Shown here: piece by piece, positions 12,001 to 20,733 of the stretch
Layout of the letters: each line of letters opens with the position of its first letter
How positions within the stretch are numbered: position 1 is the first letter of the stretch
Assembly (NCBI GenBank): GCA_963798325.1
Contig: CAWCSS010000001.1
Location: 620,001 to 684,000, forward strand
Source: Solirubrobacter sp963798325
GTDB lineage: Bacteria; Actinomycetota; Thermoleophilia; Solirubrobacterales; Solirubrobacteraceae
Direction of reading: 5' to 3'
Length of the DNA: 64,000 bases
Program-made: the position numbers and the translations under genes
The notes under the pieces: generated by a model
Told to the model about the DNA's origin: nothing
Databases searched by the model: none
The model's input: the letters and a program-made list of their open reading frames with translations, nothing else

Positions 12001-13552
12001 GGCGCCGTCGGCAGGCTCGCCAGGAAGCGCTCGACGGCGTTCATGCCGGTCTGCGGCGTGCCGGCCGGGGTGCGCTGGTCAGCGGTGCCGGCGGCCTGGT
12101 TCGGACCCTGCGCGGGCGAGGTGACGTTGGTGGCGTCGTCCGCGACGGCGAGCACCGGCGTGACCGCGTCGTCGAGGTCGGTCAGCGCGAGGTCCGCCGG
12201 CGCGACGACGAGATCGCGCGCGTCGGCGCTGATCAGGTCAGCGGTCTGCGGGCCGCTGGAGATCGTCGCGTCCTGCAGCGTGATCGCCGCGATCGTGACG
12301 AGCTCTTGGGAGACCGGCGGGGGCGGCGGCGGGGGCGGAGGCGGCGCGATGACGACGATGGGCGCGGGCGCGGCGACCACGACGGGGGGCGCGGGCGCCG
12401 GCGCGATGAGCGTCGGCTCCGCGGGCGGTTCGGACGAAATCCGCTTCGGCGCCTCGGCAGGCTGAACGGGCGCCTCGACCGGGCCAGTCGGCTCGGCGGG
12501 CGCGGACGTGGCGGCAACTGGTGCGGGCGTGGCGGCGACCGGCGCGGCCGGTGCGGGCTCGGCCGGGGCGACAGGCGCAGGCTCGGCCGGGTGCCGGCGC
12601 GGGCTGGGCCGGCGCGGGCTCGGCGGCGGCCGGCGCGGAGACGGCCTGTGCCGGAACTGGGGCGGCCTCGTTCGGCGCGGACGCGGCCGGAGCGGACTCG
12701 CCGGACGCGGATCCGCCGTCGCCCGACTCGCCGGACGCGGAACCGCTGCCGGCGGACTCGCCCGACGCGGATTCCGCCGTCGCCCGACTCGCCGGACGCG
12801 GACCCTCCGCCGGCGGCCTCGCCCGACGCGGGGTCTTCCGCCTTCGCGCGCTTCGCCTTCTGCGTCTTCGCGGCCGGCTCGCTCGCCGGGGCGGCGACCG
12901 CGGCGGTGGCGACGGCGGCGGTCGCGGCCGGGGCGGCGGTGGCGGCCGACGCGGTGGGCGTCTCGGCGGCCTGGTCGAGCGCGTCCAACTGGCTGTCCGA
13001 CAGCGGGTCGGCGGTGCTGGTCGTGGTCGTCTGCGGAGCCGTCGGCGCCGTCGAGACCGAAAGTGGGTCGGGCGCCGCCTGCGCATGGCCCTGGGTGTCG
13101 GCGTCGGCGGCCATCGTCGGCGTCGGTCCCGTCGAGGACTCGATCACCGGCAGATCCTCGAACGGATCCTTCTTCTCCTTGGTGGCCGGCGCCGTGCCCC
13201 AGTCGTTCTTGACGACGTTGACCTTCTCCTGGGGCGCGGGCGCCTGCTGCTGCGCCGGCGCCTGTGCGGGCGCCTGCGAGGCGGGCTGCTGCTGTTCCTG
13301 CTGCGGCGCCGGCGCCGGCGTCGCCTCGGCGGCAGGCTTGTCCGCCTTGGGCTCCTCGGCGAGAGTGGTGTCGTCCTTCGGCGCGGGCTGCTCCTCCGGC
13401 GCCGCGTTCTCGTCGAACTGGACGTACGCGAAGGCCGGGATGTCGAGCGGCGGGAGCGACTTGGCCGGGCCCGGCTCGGACGCGGCGAACGCGATCGGCG
13501 CGGCGTAACCGGCCAGTAGGCCCGTCAGTCCAACCATGGCGAGCACGCGCAT
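1..13552 (-). CDS. Giant secreted tandem-repeat surface protein (3' end outside window; frame broken by several 1-nt indels)
   Basis: The gene starts at ATG 13552, with AGGAG 7 nt upstream, and runs off the left edge after about 4,500 codons. Residues 1-23 form a signal peptide (MRVLAMVGLTGLLAG then an AFA cleavage site). About 600 residues rich in Pro, Ala, Glu and Ser follow, then at least 27 beta-type repeats each marked by a [ILV][DN]W[TA] motif. Repeats 1-15 are about 127 residues; repeats 16-27 are longer and carry DxDxDG loops (e.g. VDVDLDG, ADVDIDG) that resemble calcium-binding turns. The reading frame shifts near 12775, 12595, 7697, 7305, 6985, 6690 and 6545, while the protein sequence continues cleanly after each shift. 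A secreted adhesin, S-layer-like or matrix role is inference; I recognise no named family, and the anchor, if any, lies outside the window. Confidence 0.8.
6354..9376 (-). repeat. Core array of near-identical 381-bp tandem repeats inside the giant gene
   Basis: The marker CACCGATGAT recurs at 6354, 6737, 7119, 7501, 7883, 8264 and 8645, and in a diverged form near 9011. The spacings are 383, 382, 382, 382, 381, 381 and 366. The in-frame unit is 381 bp (127 residues), and the 366-bp unit is a clean 15-bp deletion. Units between 6.3 and 8.6 kb are nearly identical, so they have been homogenised recently, whereas flanking units in the same gene are diverged. The four units with spacing 382 or 383 carry the extra bases that break the frame. 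Confidence 0.9.
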
Positions 13553-13950
13553 GGGAGCGCTCCTGCGTGCGAAGACGAGGGTGCGCTGTCGACGTCCTGT
13601 GCTGGGTGTGGCTGACAATGTTCGTCCGTGAAGCACCGGGTCGTACCGGTGGCGCAACCCTAGGTAGTGGACGCGCGGCTGTGGGAAAACATCTGTCCAT
13701 GTCCGCGCACTGACCGGCGTTGCACGACGTTTACAGACGGCGAGCGGAGCGTCTTTCCCCTGCAGGACCGCGATATCGACGATGATGAGGGCGATTGCAT
13801 TGGCGCTTTTGGTTCAGTCAAGGCTTGCAACGCGAAGCCTCGACGATCGGGTGGGTTCGCTGACGCCGAAAAGTGGACCGCGTGTCCAGGTGTCCCCTCC
13901 CGCGTCTCCCGTTCGTCTCAGCCGCGACAAACGCAATGGAGGTCCACCCC
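13553..13950. other. Divergent intergenic region between the giant gene and the DGPF/ECF42 operon
   Basis: About 400 bases without a convincing gene. The region should hold the promoters of the leftward giant gene and of the rightward DGPF-sigma operon. I see no hairpin or repeat here; the only motif I can suggest is the ECF-type promoter candidate listed separately. Confidence 0.6.
13891..13917 (+). promoter_or_regulatory. Candidate ECF42-type promoter upstream of the DGPF gene
   Basis: TGTCCC at 13891 and CGTC at 13914 are separated by 17 bases and lie about 35 nt before the DGPF start codon. ECF42 factors are reported to recognise a TGTCGA-like -35 and a CGTC-like -10 and to control their neighbouring DGPF genes. 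The match is partial, so this is a suggestion for autoregulation only. Confidence 0.25.
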
Positions 13951-14289
13951 ATGCAGTACGCACTCCTCATCTACCTCGATCCCGACACCGGCAGCGACCT
14001 CAGCGAGGACGAGCGCCAAGCGGTCACGGCCGAGTACCTGGCGATCCGCGAAGACCCGCGGGTGATCGCCGGCGCGCATCTGCGGCCGGTCGAGACGGCG
14101 ACCACGCTGCGCCTCGCCGACCAGCAGCCGCTGATCACCGACGGGCCGTTCGCCGACACCAAGGAGATCTTCGGCGGCTACTACCTGGTCGAGGCGGATG
14201 ACCTCGACTCGGCGCTGGAGATCGCCAACCGCGTCCCGGCCGTGCGAACCGGCGGGGCGGTCGAGATCCGACCGATCGCGATGATGTGA
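13951..14289 (+). CDS. YCII-related DGPF-motif protein
   Basis: A 112-residue protein with the hallmark DGPF tetrapeptide at residues 64-67 (TDGPFADTKE) followed by GGYYLVEADD, as in the YCII/DGPF family of small ferredoxin-like alpha-beta proteins. The start at ATG 13951 is supported by GGAGG about 10 nt upstream. The stop overlaps the GTG start of the ECF sigma gene (GTGA), so the two are translationally coupled. DGPF proteins are the standard genomic partners of ECF42 sigma factors. Their biochemical role is not settled; a stress-response or small-molecule role is only inferred. Confidence 0.9.
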   Translation: MQYALLIYLDPDTGSDLSEDERQAVTAEYLAIREDPRVIAGAHLRPVETATTLRLADQQPLITDGPFADTKEIFGGYYLVEADDLDSALEIANRVPAVRTGGAVEIRPIAMM

Positions 14290-15431
14290 TCGACGACGTC
14301 TTCCGCAGCGAGTGGGGCCGCGTCGTGGCGTCGCTCATCGGCTTCCTCGGCGACTTCGAACTCGCCGAGGAAGCCGCGCAGGAGGCGTTCGCGATCGCCG
14401 CCGAGCGCTGGCCGCGCGACGGCGTGCCCGAGCACCCGGCCGCGTGGCTGATCACCACCGCCAAGCGCCGCGCGATCGACCGCATCCGGCGTGAGCGGAC
14501 ACTCGCGGAGAAGACCAAGCAGCTGGAGCTGAGCGAGCCCATGGAAGACCCCGTGATCCCCGACGAGCGGCTCGAGCTGCTGTTCACCTGCTGTCACCCG
14601 GCGCTCAACCGCGAGGCGCAGGTCGCGCTCACCCTGCGCGCCGTCGGCGGCCTGACGACCGAGGAGATCGCGAGCGCGTTCCTGGTGAGCCCCGAGACGA
14701 TGAAGCGCCGGCTCTCGCGCGCGAAGGTCAAGATCCGCGACGCCGGCATCCCGTTCGCGGTGCCGCCCGACCACGCGTTGCCCGAGCGGCTCGCCGCGGT
14801 GACCGCGATCGTCTACCTGATCTTCAACGAGGGCTACGGCGGGCGCGGCGAGCTGGCCGACGAGGCGCTCTCGCTCGGCGGCGTGCTCGCGGCGCTGATG
14901 CCCGACGAGCCCGAGGTCTTCGGCCTGCTGGCGCTGATGCTCCTGCAGGACGCCCGGCGGGCGGCGCGCTTCACGCCCGAGGGGGAGCTCGTCCTGCTCG
15001 CCGATCAGGACCGTTCGCTGTGGGACGCCGACCGGATCGAACGCGGACGGGCGCTGCTCGATCGCGCGCTGTCGCTGCGCGGCCGCGGGCCGTACGTGCT
15101 GCAGGCGGCGATCGCGTCGCTGCAGAGCGAGCCGGAGATCGACTGGCCGCAGATCGCGCTGCTCTACCGCGAGCTGGCGGAGCTCACGCGCTCGCCGGTG
15201 GTCGAGCTCAACCGCGCGGTCGCGATCGCCGAGGCGGGCGACCCCGTGGCCGCGCTGGCGCTCGTCGACAGCCTCGACCTCGACGGGTACCGCTACTTCC
15301 ACTCGACCCGGGCCGAGCTGCTGCGCCGCCTCGGGCGGGACCCGTCGGAGGCGTATCGCCGGGCGCTGGCGCTCGACCCGCCCGACGCCGAGCGGCGGTT
15401 TCTCGAGGCTCGCCAGAATGCATCGCTGTGA
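14286..15431 (+). CDS. ECF42-type RNA polymerase sigma factor with C-terminal TPR-like extension
   Basis: A 381-residue protein. Region sigma2 (about residues 5-75, ending KRRAIDRIRRER) and sigma4 (about 105-160, TTEEIASAFLVSPETMKRRL) are clear. About 200 extra residues follow, including FNEGYGG and a helical repeat part, which is the extension typical of the ECF42 group. In that group the extension, rather than a membrane anti-sigma factor, is thought to control activity; none is encoded nearby. GTG 14286 overlaps the DGPF stop, and this gene's stop overlaps the GTG of the next gene, so all three probably form one operon. The frame is intact, unlike the gene downstream. Confidence 0.92.
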   Translation: MIDDVFRSEWGRVVASLIGFLGDFELAEEAAQEAFAIAAERWPRDGVPEHPAAWLITTAKRRAIDRIRRERTLAEKTKQLELSEPMEDPVIPDERLELLFTCCHPALNREAQVALTLRAVGGLTTEEIASAFLVSPETMKRRLSRAKVKIRDAGIPFAVPPDHALPERLAAVTAIVYLIFNEGYGGRGELADEALSLGGVLAALMPDEPEVFGLLALMLLQDARRAARFTPEGELVLLADQDRSLWDADRIERGRALLDRALSLRGRGPYVLQAAIASLQSEPEIDWPQIALLYRELAELTRSPVVELNRAVAIAEAGDPVAALALVDSLDLDGYRYFHSTRAELLRRLGRDPSEAYRRALALDPPDAERRFLEARQNASL

Positions 15432-18107
15432 TCGACCCGCAAGCGCTTCTCCAGCAGGTGTACGGACTCGACGGCGAGCTCTCGCCGCTGCCCGGCGAGC
15501 ACGACCTGAACTTCGCGGTTCGGGCGAACGGGTCGCGGTTCGTGCTCAAGATCCACCGGCCGGGGGCGGACCTGGGGCTGGAGGACGCGGTGCTGGAGCA
15601 TCTGCGCGACGAGCCGGCCGTGCCGCGGCTGGCCGGGTCCGACGACCGACCCGCGACGGGCGCGTCGTTCGCCTGCTCACCTGGCTGGACGGCCGGCCGT
15701 GGGCGGACGCGCCCGGTGACCTCGCCGAACTCGGCCGCACGGTCGCGCGCGTGGACAAGGCGCTCGCGAGCTTCAACCACCCGGCCATGCACCGCGACCA
15801 CCCGTGGAAGGCGACGGGCGTCGCACCCGGACTCCCGCACCAGCTGATCCACAACGACGCCAACGAGCACAACGTCCTCGTCGGCGAGGACGGCTCGATC
15901 CAGCTGATCGACTTCGGCGACGTCGTGTACTCCGCGCGCGTGGCCGGGCTCGCGGTCGCCTGCGCGTACGCGATGCAGGGTCAGCCGGATCCCGCGCGGG
16001 CGGTCGTCCCGATCGTGCGCGGCTATCACGAGATCGCGCCGCTGCGGCCCGACGAGCTGGAGGCGCTGTTCGGGCTGATCGTCGGCCGGCTGGAGCTGAG
16101 CGTGGCGATGGCGGCCCGCCAGAGCGCGGCCGCGCCGGAGAACGAGTACCTGCTGATCAGCCAGGCCGGCATCACGGCGGTGCTCGCCCGGCTGCGCGAG
16201 CGAGGACGCGCAGCTCGCCCACTTCCGCTTCCGCGACGCGTGCGGCTACGAGGCGAGCCCGAACGCCCGCCGCATCCGGCAGTTGCTCGCGTTGGGCACG
16301 CCGCACCCCGTCATGGACGGCGATCTCGCGGGCGCGCCGGTCCTGGATCTCGGCGCCGGCATGCCCCCGATCGACGGGCTCGCGATCGGCCGCTACGACG
16401 AGCAGCGCTCGATCTACACCGCGCCCGAGTTCGAGACGCCGGACGGGCGCTGGCGCACGCGCCACATGGCGGTCGACGTCTTCGCCCCGGCGGGGACGCC
16501 GGTCTACGCGCCGCTCGACGGGGTCGTGGAACGGCGCGAGAACCGCGACCGGCCGGGCGACTACGGCGGCGTGCTCGTGCTCCGTCACGAGGGGCCCTTC
16601 TGGACGCTTCACGGCCATCTCGACCCTGACTCTATGGCTGAGGGTTATGTGCGAGCAGGGCGAGCAGATCGCCACGCTCGGCGCGCCGGAGGTCAACGGC
16701 GGCTGGGAGCCGCACATCCACTTCCAGCTGTTCACCGATCTCGTCGGCGATCTCGAGGGCGTCGCGCTGCCCGAGGAGGCCGACCTCTACCGCAGCGTCT
16801 GTCCCGACCCGAACCTGCTGCTCGGGCTCCCGGGTGGCGTCTCGGCCCGCAACGCGCGGCCGGAGATCGCGCCGGTGCGGCCGGACCGTCCTGAGCCGCG
16901 CGCTCTCGCTCGCCTACGAGCGAGCCGCTGCAGATCGTCCGCGGCGAGGGCGCCTACCTCTTCGACGACCAGGGACCGCGCCTTCCTCGATCTGGTCAAC
17001 AACGTCGCCCACGTCGGCCACTGCCATCCGCGGGTGGTCGCCGCCGGCGCGCGCGCAGATGGCGGTGTTGAACACGAACACGCGCTACCTGCACGGCTCG
17101 GTGATCGACTACGCGCGCCGGCTCGCGGCCACGTTGCCGGACCCGCTGCACGTGTGCTTCTTCGTCAACAGCGGCTCCGAGGCCAACGATCTGGCGCTGC
17201 GGCTCGCGACGCCGCACACCGGCCGGCGCGACGTGATCGTGCTCGACCACGCCTACCACGGGCACCTGAGCTCGACGATCGCGTTGCGCCCGTACAAGTT
17301 CAAGGCGGACAAGCCGGCGGGGACGCGCGTCGCGCCGCTGCCGACCGAGCCGGGAGCGCTGGAGGCGCTGATGGGCGCTCGATCGACGCGCCCGCCGCGT
17401 TCTTCGCCGAGTCGCTGCAGGGCTGCGGCGGCCAGATCGTCTACCCGCCGGGCTATCTGACCGAGGCCTTCGCGGCGGTGCGACGCCGGCGGGCGGGCTG
17501 TGCGTCGCGGACGAGGTCCAGACCGGCTTCGGCCGCATCGGCGAGCACTTCTGGGGCTTCGAGCTCGACGGCGTCGTGCCGGACATCGTCACGCTCGGCA
17601 AGCCGATCGGCAACGGGCATCCGCTCGGCGGCGGTCGTGACCACGCCGGAGATGGCCGCGTCGTTCCTCACCGGCATGGAGTACTTCAACACCTTCGGCG
17701 GGAACCCGGTGTCGGCCGAGATCGGGCTCGCCGTGCTCGACGTGATCGCCGACGAGCGCCTGCAGGCGCACGCGCTGGCGATGGGCACGAAGCTGATGGA
17801 CGGGGTGCGCGGCCTCGACGTCGTCGACGTGCGTGGGCGCGGGCTGTTCATCGGCGTCGAGCTCGACTCCCGCGCGACGTGCGCACGACGTCAAGGAGGC
17901 GTTGAAGGCGGCGCGGCGTGCTGATCTCCACCGACGGGCCCAACGACGACGTGCTGAAGATCAAGCCGCCCCTGGTCATCTCGGCGCGAGGACTGCGACC
18001 ACTTCCTGGAGGCGCTGTGCGACGTGCTCTGGTCACCGGCGCCGGCAGCGCCGACGGGATCGGGTTCGCGGCCGCGCGGCTGCTCGCCAGCCGCGGGCAC
18101 GACGTGA
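15428..18107 (+). pseudogene. Fused phosphotransferase - M23 peptidase - class III aminotransferase, multiply frameshifted
   Basis: Joining the frames gives one long protein. First comes an APH-like kinase domain, with IHNDANEHN as catalytic loop and LIDFGD as metal-binding motif. An M23-type LytM domain follows, with HMAVDVFAP, LHGHL and HIHFQ zinc-ligand motifs. Last is a PLP fold-type I aminotransferase with NSGSEAND, CVADEVQTGFGR and the PLP lysine in TLGKPIGNG. This fusion is a known architecture related to ethanolamine-phosphate phospho-lyases. Breaks occur near 15640, 16190, 16640, 16915, 16975, 17055, 17380, 17490, 17635, 17870, 17920 and 17990. GTG 15428 overlaps the ECF42 stop. The 3' end is uncertain: 18107 assumes no further shift and would overlap the SDR gene. 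Whether it is a true pseudogene or a poorly resolved sequence cannot be decided here. Confidence 0.75.
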
Positions 18108-18738
18108 CGATCACCGCCACCACCGAGCGCGTCCACGAGCGGGCGGAGGAGATCGGCGCCCGCGGCCTGGTCGCCGACCTCACGCTCGTGGGAGGAGGCG
18201 GAGCGGGTCGCGGCGAACGGTCCGTTCGACGTCCTGGTCAACAACGCCGGCATGGTCCAGACCGGCGTCGACGCTCCCGATCGGCTGTTCACCGAGATGA
18301 GCGAGGCCGAGTGGCTCGCGTGGCATCGATCTCAACCTGCACCTGACGTTCAGGTTATGTCGACTGGTCGCCCCGCGGATGACGGCGGGGAGCCGAATCG
18401 TCAACGTCTCCTCCGTCACCGGGCCGTATGTCGCCCTGCTCTACTCGGCCGCGTACGGCGCGGGCAAGGCGGGCGTCGACGGGCTCACGCGGGCACTGGC
18501 GCTCGAACTCGCGCCGCAAGGGCGATCACGGTCAACAGCGTCGCGCCGGGCTGGATCGCGACGGCCTCCTCGACCGAGGAGGAGCTGCGCGCGGGAGCGA
18601 ACACGCCCACCGGCCGGCCGGGCACGCCGGACGAGGTGGCCGAGCTGATCGCGTTCCTCGCCTCGCCGGGCGCGTCCTACATCACCGGCCAGTCGATCGT
18701 CGTCGACGGCGGCAACATCCTTCAGGAGCTCAAGCTAA
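18017..18738 (+). pseudogene. Short-chain dehydrogenase/reductase (SDR), frameshifted
   Basis: Reassembled frames give a classical SDR of about 240 residues: an N-terminal NAD(P)-binding glycine motif (TGAGSADGIG), the NNAG motif (DVLVNNAGMV), the catalytic Ser in VSSVTG, then YGAGKAG containing the Tyr-x3-Lys pair, and the usual ASYITGQSIVVDGG near the end. GTG 18017 follows GGAGG inside the 3' end of the aminotransferase. Frame breaks lie near 18190, 18330, 18520 and just before the stop; a one-base correction there gives GNILQELK and a TAA at 18736. The substrate is unknown. The 3' end meets the convergent kinase gene. Confidence 0.75.
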
Positions 18739-19342
18739 GTCTGACCAGCACGTCGGCGCTCGGCGCGGTCTTCGCGACGAGCGCCGCGTTGTGCTCGTCG
18801 CTGCGCAGCACCCACGCCCGCGCGTACTCGGGCGTCTTGCCGAACTGGATGTGACGCTGGATGAGCCGCTGCACGCGCAGCTCCTCGTCGGTCTCCACGT
18901 ACCAGGCCTCGTCGAGCAACGACTTGATCTCCGGCCACAGCAGCAGGTAGTTGCCTTCGGTGACGACGAGCGGAACCTCGCGCGGGACGGCGATCGCGCC
19001 GGCGATCGGCTCCTCGATCTCGCGCCGGAACTCGGGCGCGTAGACGACCGGCTCCTCGCCTTTGAGCCGCCGCAGCAGCGCCGCGTAGCCGGCGGCGTCG
19101 AACGTGTCCGGCGCGCCCATCCGCTCGCGCCGCCCGAGCCGCACCAGCTCCGGCTGCGCGAGGTGGAACCCGTCCATCGGCACCAGCCGGGCGACGGCGG
19201 GGCCGAGCTCGGCGACCACCGCCCGGGCCACCGTCGACTTGCCGCCGCCGGGCGGCCCGGCGATGCCGAGGATCCGCCGCCCGCCGTTCGCGATCAGCTC
19301 CCGTGCCCGCGCGAACAGCTCGGCGTCGGTCGCGATGACCAT
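18722..19342 (-). CDS. Nucleoside/nucleotide kinase family protein (uridine kinase/PanK-like fold)
   Basis: A 206-residue P-loop kinase. Walker A is GPPGGGKST at residues 29-37, followed by the MDGFH segment and, later, VTEGNYLLL, both characteristic of the uridine kinase/phosphoribulokinase-like group that also contains sugar kinases such as FrcK. The substrate cannot be read from sequence; small sugars or nucleosides are the usual ones. It is the last gene of a leftward run, 11 bases after the CpaB-like gene, and converges with the SDR gene over a few bases. Confidence 0.85.
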   Translation of the reverse strand: MVIATDAELFARARELIANGGRRILGIAGPPGGGKSTVARAVVAELGPAVARLVPMDGFHLAQPELVRLGRRERMGAPDTFDAAGYAALLRRLKGEEPVVYAPEFRREIEEPIAGAIAVPREVPLVVTEGNYLLLWPEIKSLLDEAWYVETDEELRVQRLIQRHIQFGKTPEYARAWVLRSDEHNAALVAKTAPSADVLVRLSLSS

Positions 19343-19353
19343 GCAACGTGACC

Positions 19354-19998
19354 TTAGAGCCCTTCCCCGACGGTGAGCTGCTCGGCCGTGCGCGTGTCGC
19401 CGGGCGCGCGGGCGAGCAGGCGGACGTCGCGGGCGAACGACTGGGCGGCGACGAGGAACACGGCGTCGCTCGCGGAGACGCGCAGGGTCGCGGTCACCCG
19501 CGGGCCGGAGTCCTCCTTCGCCGGCGCCGGATGGGCCGCGAGGACCTCGACGTTCTGCAGCGCGAGCTGAGTGCGCTTGTCGGTGGTGACCACGACGTCC
19601 ACCCGCGCGCCCGCCTCCACCGCGCCGCTGGCGAGCACGTCCACCGCCCGTTCGCCGCGCTTGACCAGCGACGCCGGGGTCTGCGGCTCGCGCTCGAGCA
19701 GGTCGGCGGTGACGGCGCCGCCGGCCGGAACGGGCACCGCGAGCCTGTGGCCGGCCAGCGCGGTGGCGAACGCGGGCTCCCCGGGCGGTGCGTAGCGGGC
19801 GGGCAGCTTGCGCACGCCGAGGTCCTCGAGCTCGAGCGTCGCACCCGCCTTCAGGTCCGAGCGCGCGACGACGACCTCCGTCAGCGGGCCGAGCTGCGCG
19901 CGCAGGGCCGCCTCGCGACGCGACATGTGCGTGGCCGACAGCAGCCCCAGCGCCGCGGCCAGCGCCAGCAGCACCGTCGCGCGCCGCCGCCGCGTCAT
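19354..19998 (-). CDS. SAF-domain (CpaB/RcpC-like) membrane-anchored protein
   Basis: 214 residues. A basic N-terminus (MTRRRR) and one hydrophobic segment (residues 8-22) anchor the protein in the membrane. The SAF domain begins around residue 42 (VVVARSDLKAGATLELEDL), and a second beta-rich RcpC-like region follows (ARVDVVVTTDKR). CpaB-type proteins take part in assembly of Flp/tight-adherence pili, and SAF domains also occur in antifreeze-like and flagellar chaperones. No other pilus gene is visible, so pilus assembly is only the family default. The start overlaps the histidine kinase stop by 4 nt. Confidence 0.8.
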   Translation of the reverse strand: MTRRRRATVLLALAAALGLLSATHMSRREAALRAQLGPLTEVVVARSDLKAGATLELEDLGVRKLPARYAPPGEPAFATALAGHRLAVPVPAGGAVTADLLEREPQTPASLVKRGERAVDVLASGAVEAGARVDVVVTTDKRTQLALQNVEVLAAHPAPAKEDSGPRVTATLRVSASDAVFLVAAQSFARDVRLLARAPGDTRTAEQLTVGEGL

Positions 19999-20711
19999 CG
20001 CGCCAACCTAAAGGGGCCTGGCCCCTTTAGGTTCGGCAGCTCGAGGACGAGCCGCGCGCCGCGGGGCGACGGCGCTGCCGCGAGCCGCCCGCCGTGCTGC
20101 TCGGCGATCGCCGCCGCGATCGCCAGGCCGTGCCCGCGGGGGCCGCGGCGCGCGCGGGCGGCGGCGGTCAGCACGGCCACCGACGCGGGCAGCCCAGGCC
20201 CGTCGTCGGCGACCTCGAGGCGCACCTGCTCGCCGCTCACCCGCACGTCGAGGCGGATCAGCCCGCCGCCGTGCTCCGCCGCGTTGCCGACGAGGTTCGA
20301 GCAGGCCTGGGCGATCCGCAGCGGGTCCGCGACCACGACCGCCGCTTCGGCCTCCACCCGCAGTTGCGCCCCGAACGCACCCGCGAGCGCGCGCCACGCG
20401 GGCTCGTGCTCGGCCGTCAGCCGCGCGAGGTCGACCGGCCGGGCAGCGGCGTCGGCGCGGCGGCCGGACGGCGCCGCGGCGAGGTCCTCCAGGGCACGGC
20501 CGGCACGCTGGAGCTCCAGCTCGATCGCGGCCACCCGCGCGGGCTCGCCGGTCAGGGCCGCGATCCCGAGTTGGACGGCGCACAGCGGGCCGCGCAGCTC
20601 ATGGCTGGCCCGCGCGACCAGCACGAGCCGCCAGTGCGACCGCACGAACAGCACGGCGAACGCCACGGTGAGAAACCAGCTCGCGAGCATCAGCATGCCT
20701 CTAAGAGGCAC
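19995..20711 (-). CDS. Small sensor histidine kinase with one transmembrane helix
   Basis: About 238 residues from GTG 20711, or 233 from ATG 20696. One membrane helix (residues 7-23) has almost no extracellular part. The HisKA box SHELRGP (His about 37) is followed by a HATPase domain with NLVGNAAEHG, DDGPGLP and HGLAIA. The last dozen residues (NLKGPGPFRLAR) are encoded by a dispersed palindrome, see 20005-20033. A 15-bp palindrome lies over the two possible starts. The likely partner is the OmpR-type regulator at 22354-23085 in the same leftward cluster. Confidence 0.88.
   Translation of the reverse strand: MPLRGMLMLASWFLTVAFAVLFVRSHWRLVLVARASHELRGPLCAVQLGIAALTGEPARVAAIELELQRAGRALEDLAAAPSGRRADAAARPVDLARLTAEHEPAWRALAGAFGAQLRVEAEAAVVVADPLRIAQACSNLVGNAAEHGGGLIRLDVRVSGEQVRLEVADDGPGLPASVAVLTAAARARRGPRGHGLAIAAAIAEQHGGRLAAAPSPRGARLVLELPNLKGPGPFRLAR
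20005..20033. repeat. Dispersed palindromic element, copy 1 (perfect 14-bp arms)
   Basis: AACCTAAAGGGGCC, T, GGCCCCTTTAGGTT: two 14-bp arms around a single base. The element lies inside the 3' end of the histidine kinase gene and encodes its C-terminal residues. Related sequence recurs at 38236-38296. Similar GGGG-C-TG-CCCC palindromes act as REP-like elements or terminators in other bacteria; here the same DNA would form a strong RNA hairpin just before the kinase stop codon. Confidence 0.85.
20696..20710. promoter_or_regulatory. 15-bp palindrome overlapping the kinase start codons
   Basis: TGCCTCT-A-AGAGGCA has perfect 7-bp arms around one base. On the coding strand it covers the start region of the histidine kinase, between GTG 20711 and ATG 20696. 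It could be an operator or a translation-controlling hairpin; the sequence alone cannot tell which. Confidence 0.5.
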
Positions 20712-20712
20712 G

Positions 20713-20733
20713 CCGGCGAAAACTTCGCCCCCC
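20713..20733 (-). promoter_or_regulatory. Recurrent GGGGGCGAAGTTTTCGCC motif, copy 1
   Basis: Read on the minus strand, a run of G followed by GGCGAAGTTTTCGCC (arms GGCGAA/TTCGCC at 20715-20729) lies between the glycosyltransferase stop and the histidine kinase start. Related copies occur at 23107 and 44326, each in the same orientation relative to the gene downstream. The role is unknown. Confidence 0.5.

Noticed and set aside
9648..13508. A 1,286-codon plus-strand frame opposite the giant gene's N-terminal part
   Set aside because: Mirror of the repeat and Pro/Ala-rich linker; no start signal, and composition typical of antisense frames in GC-rich coding DNA.
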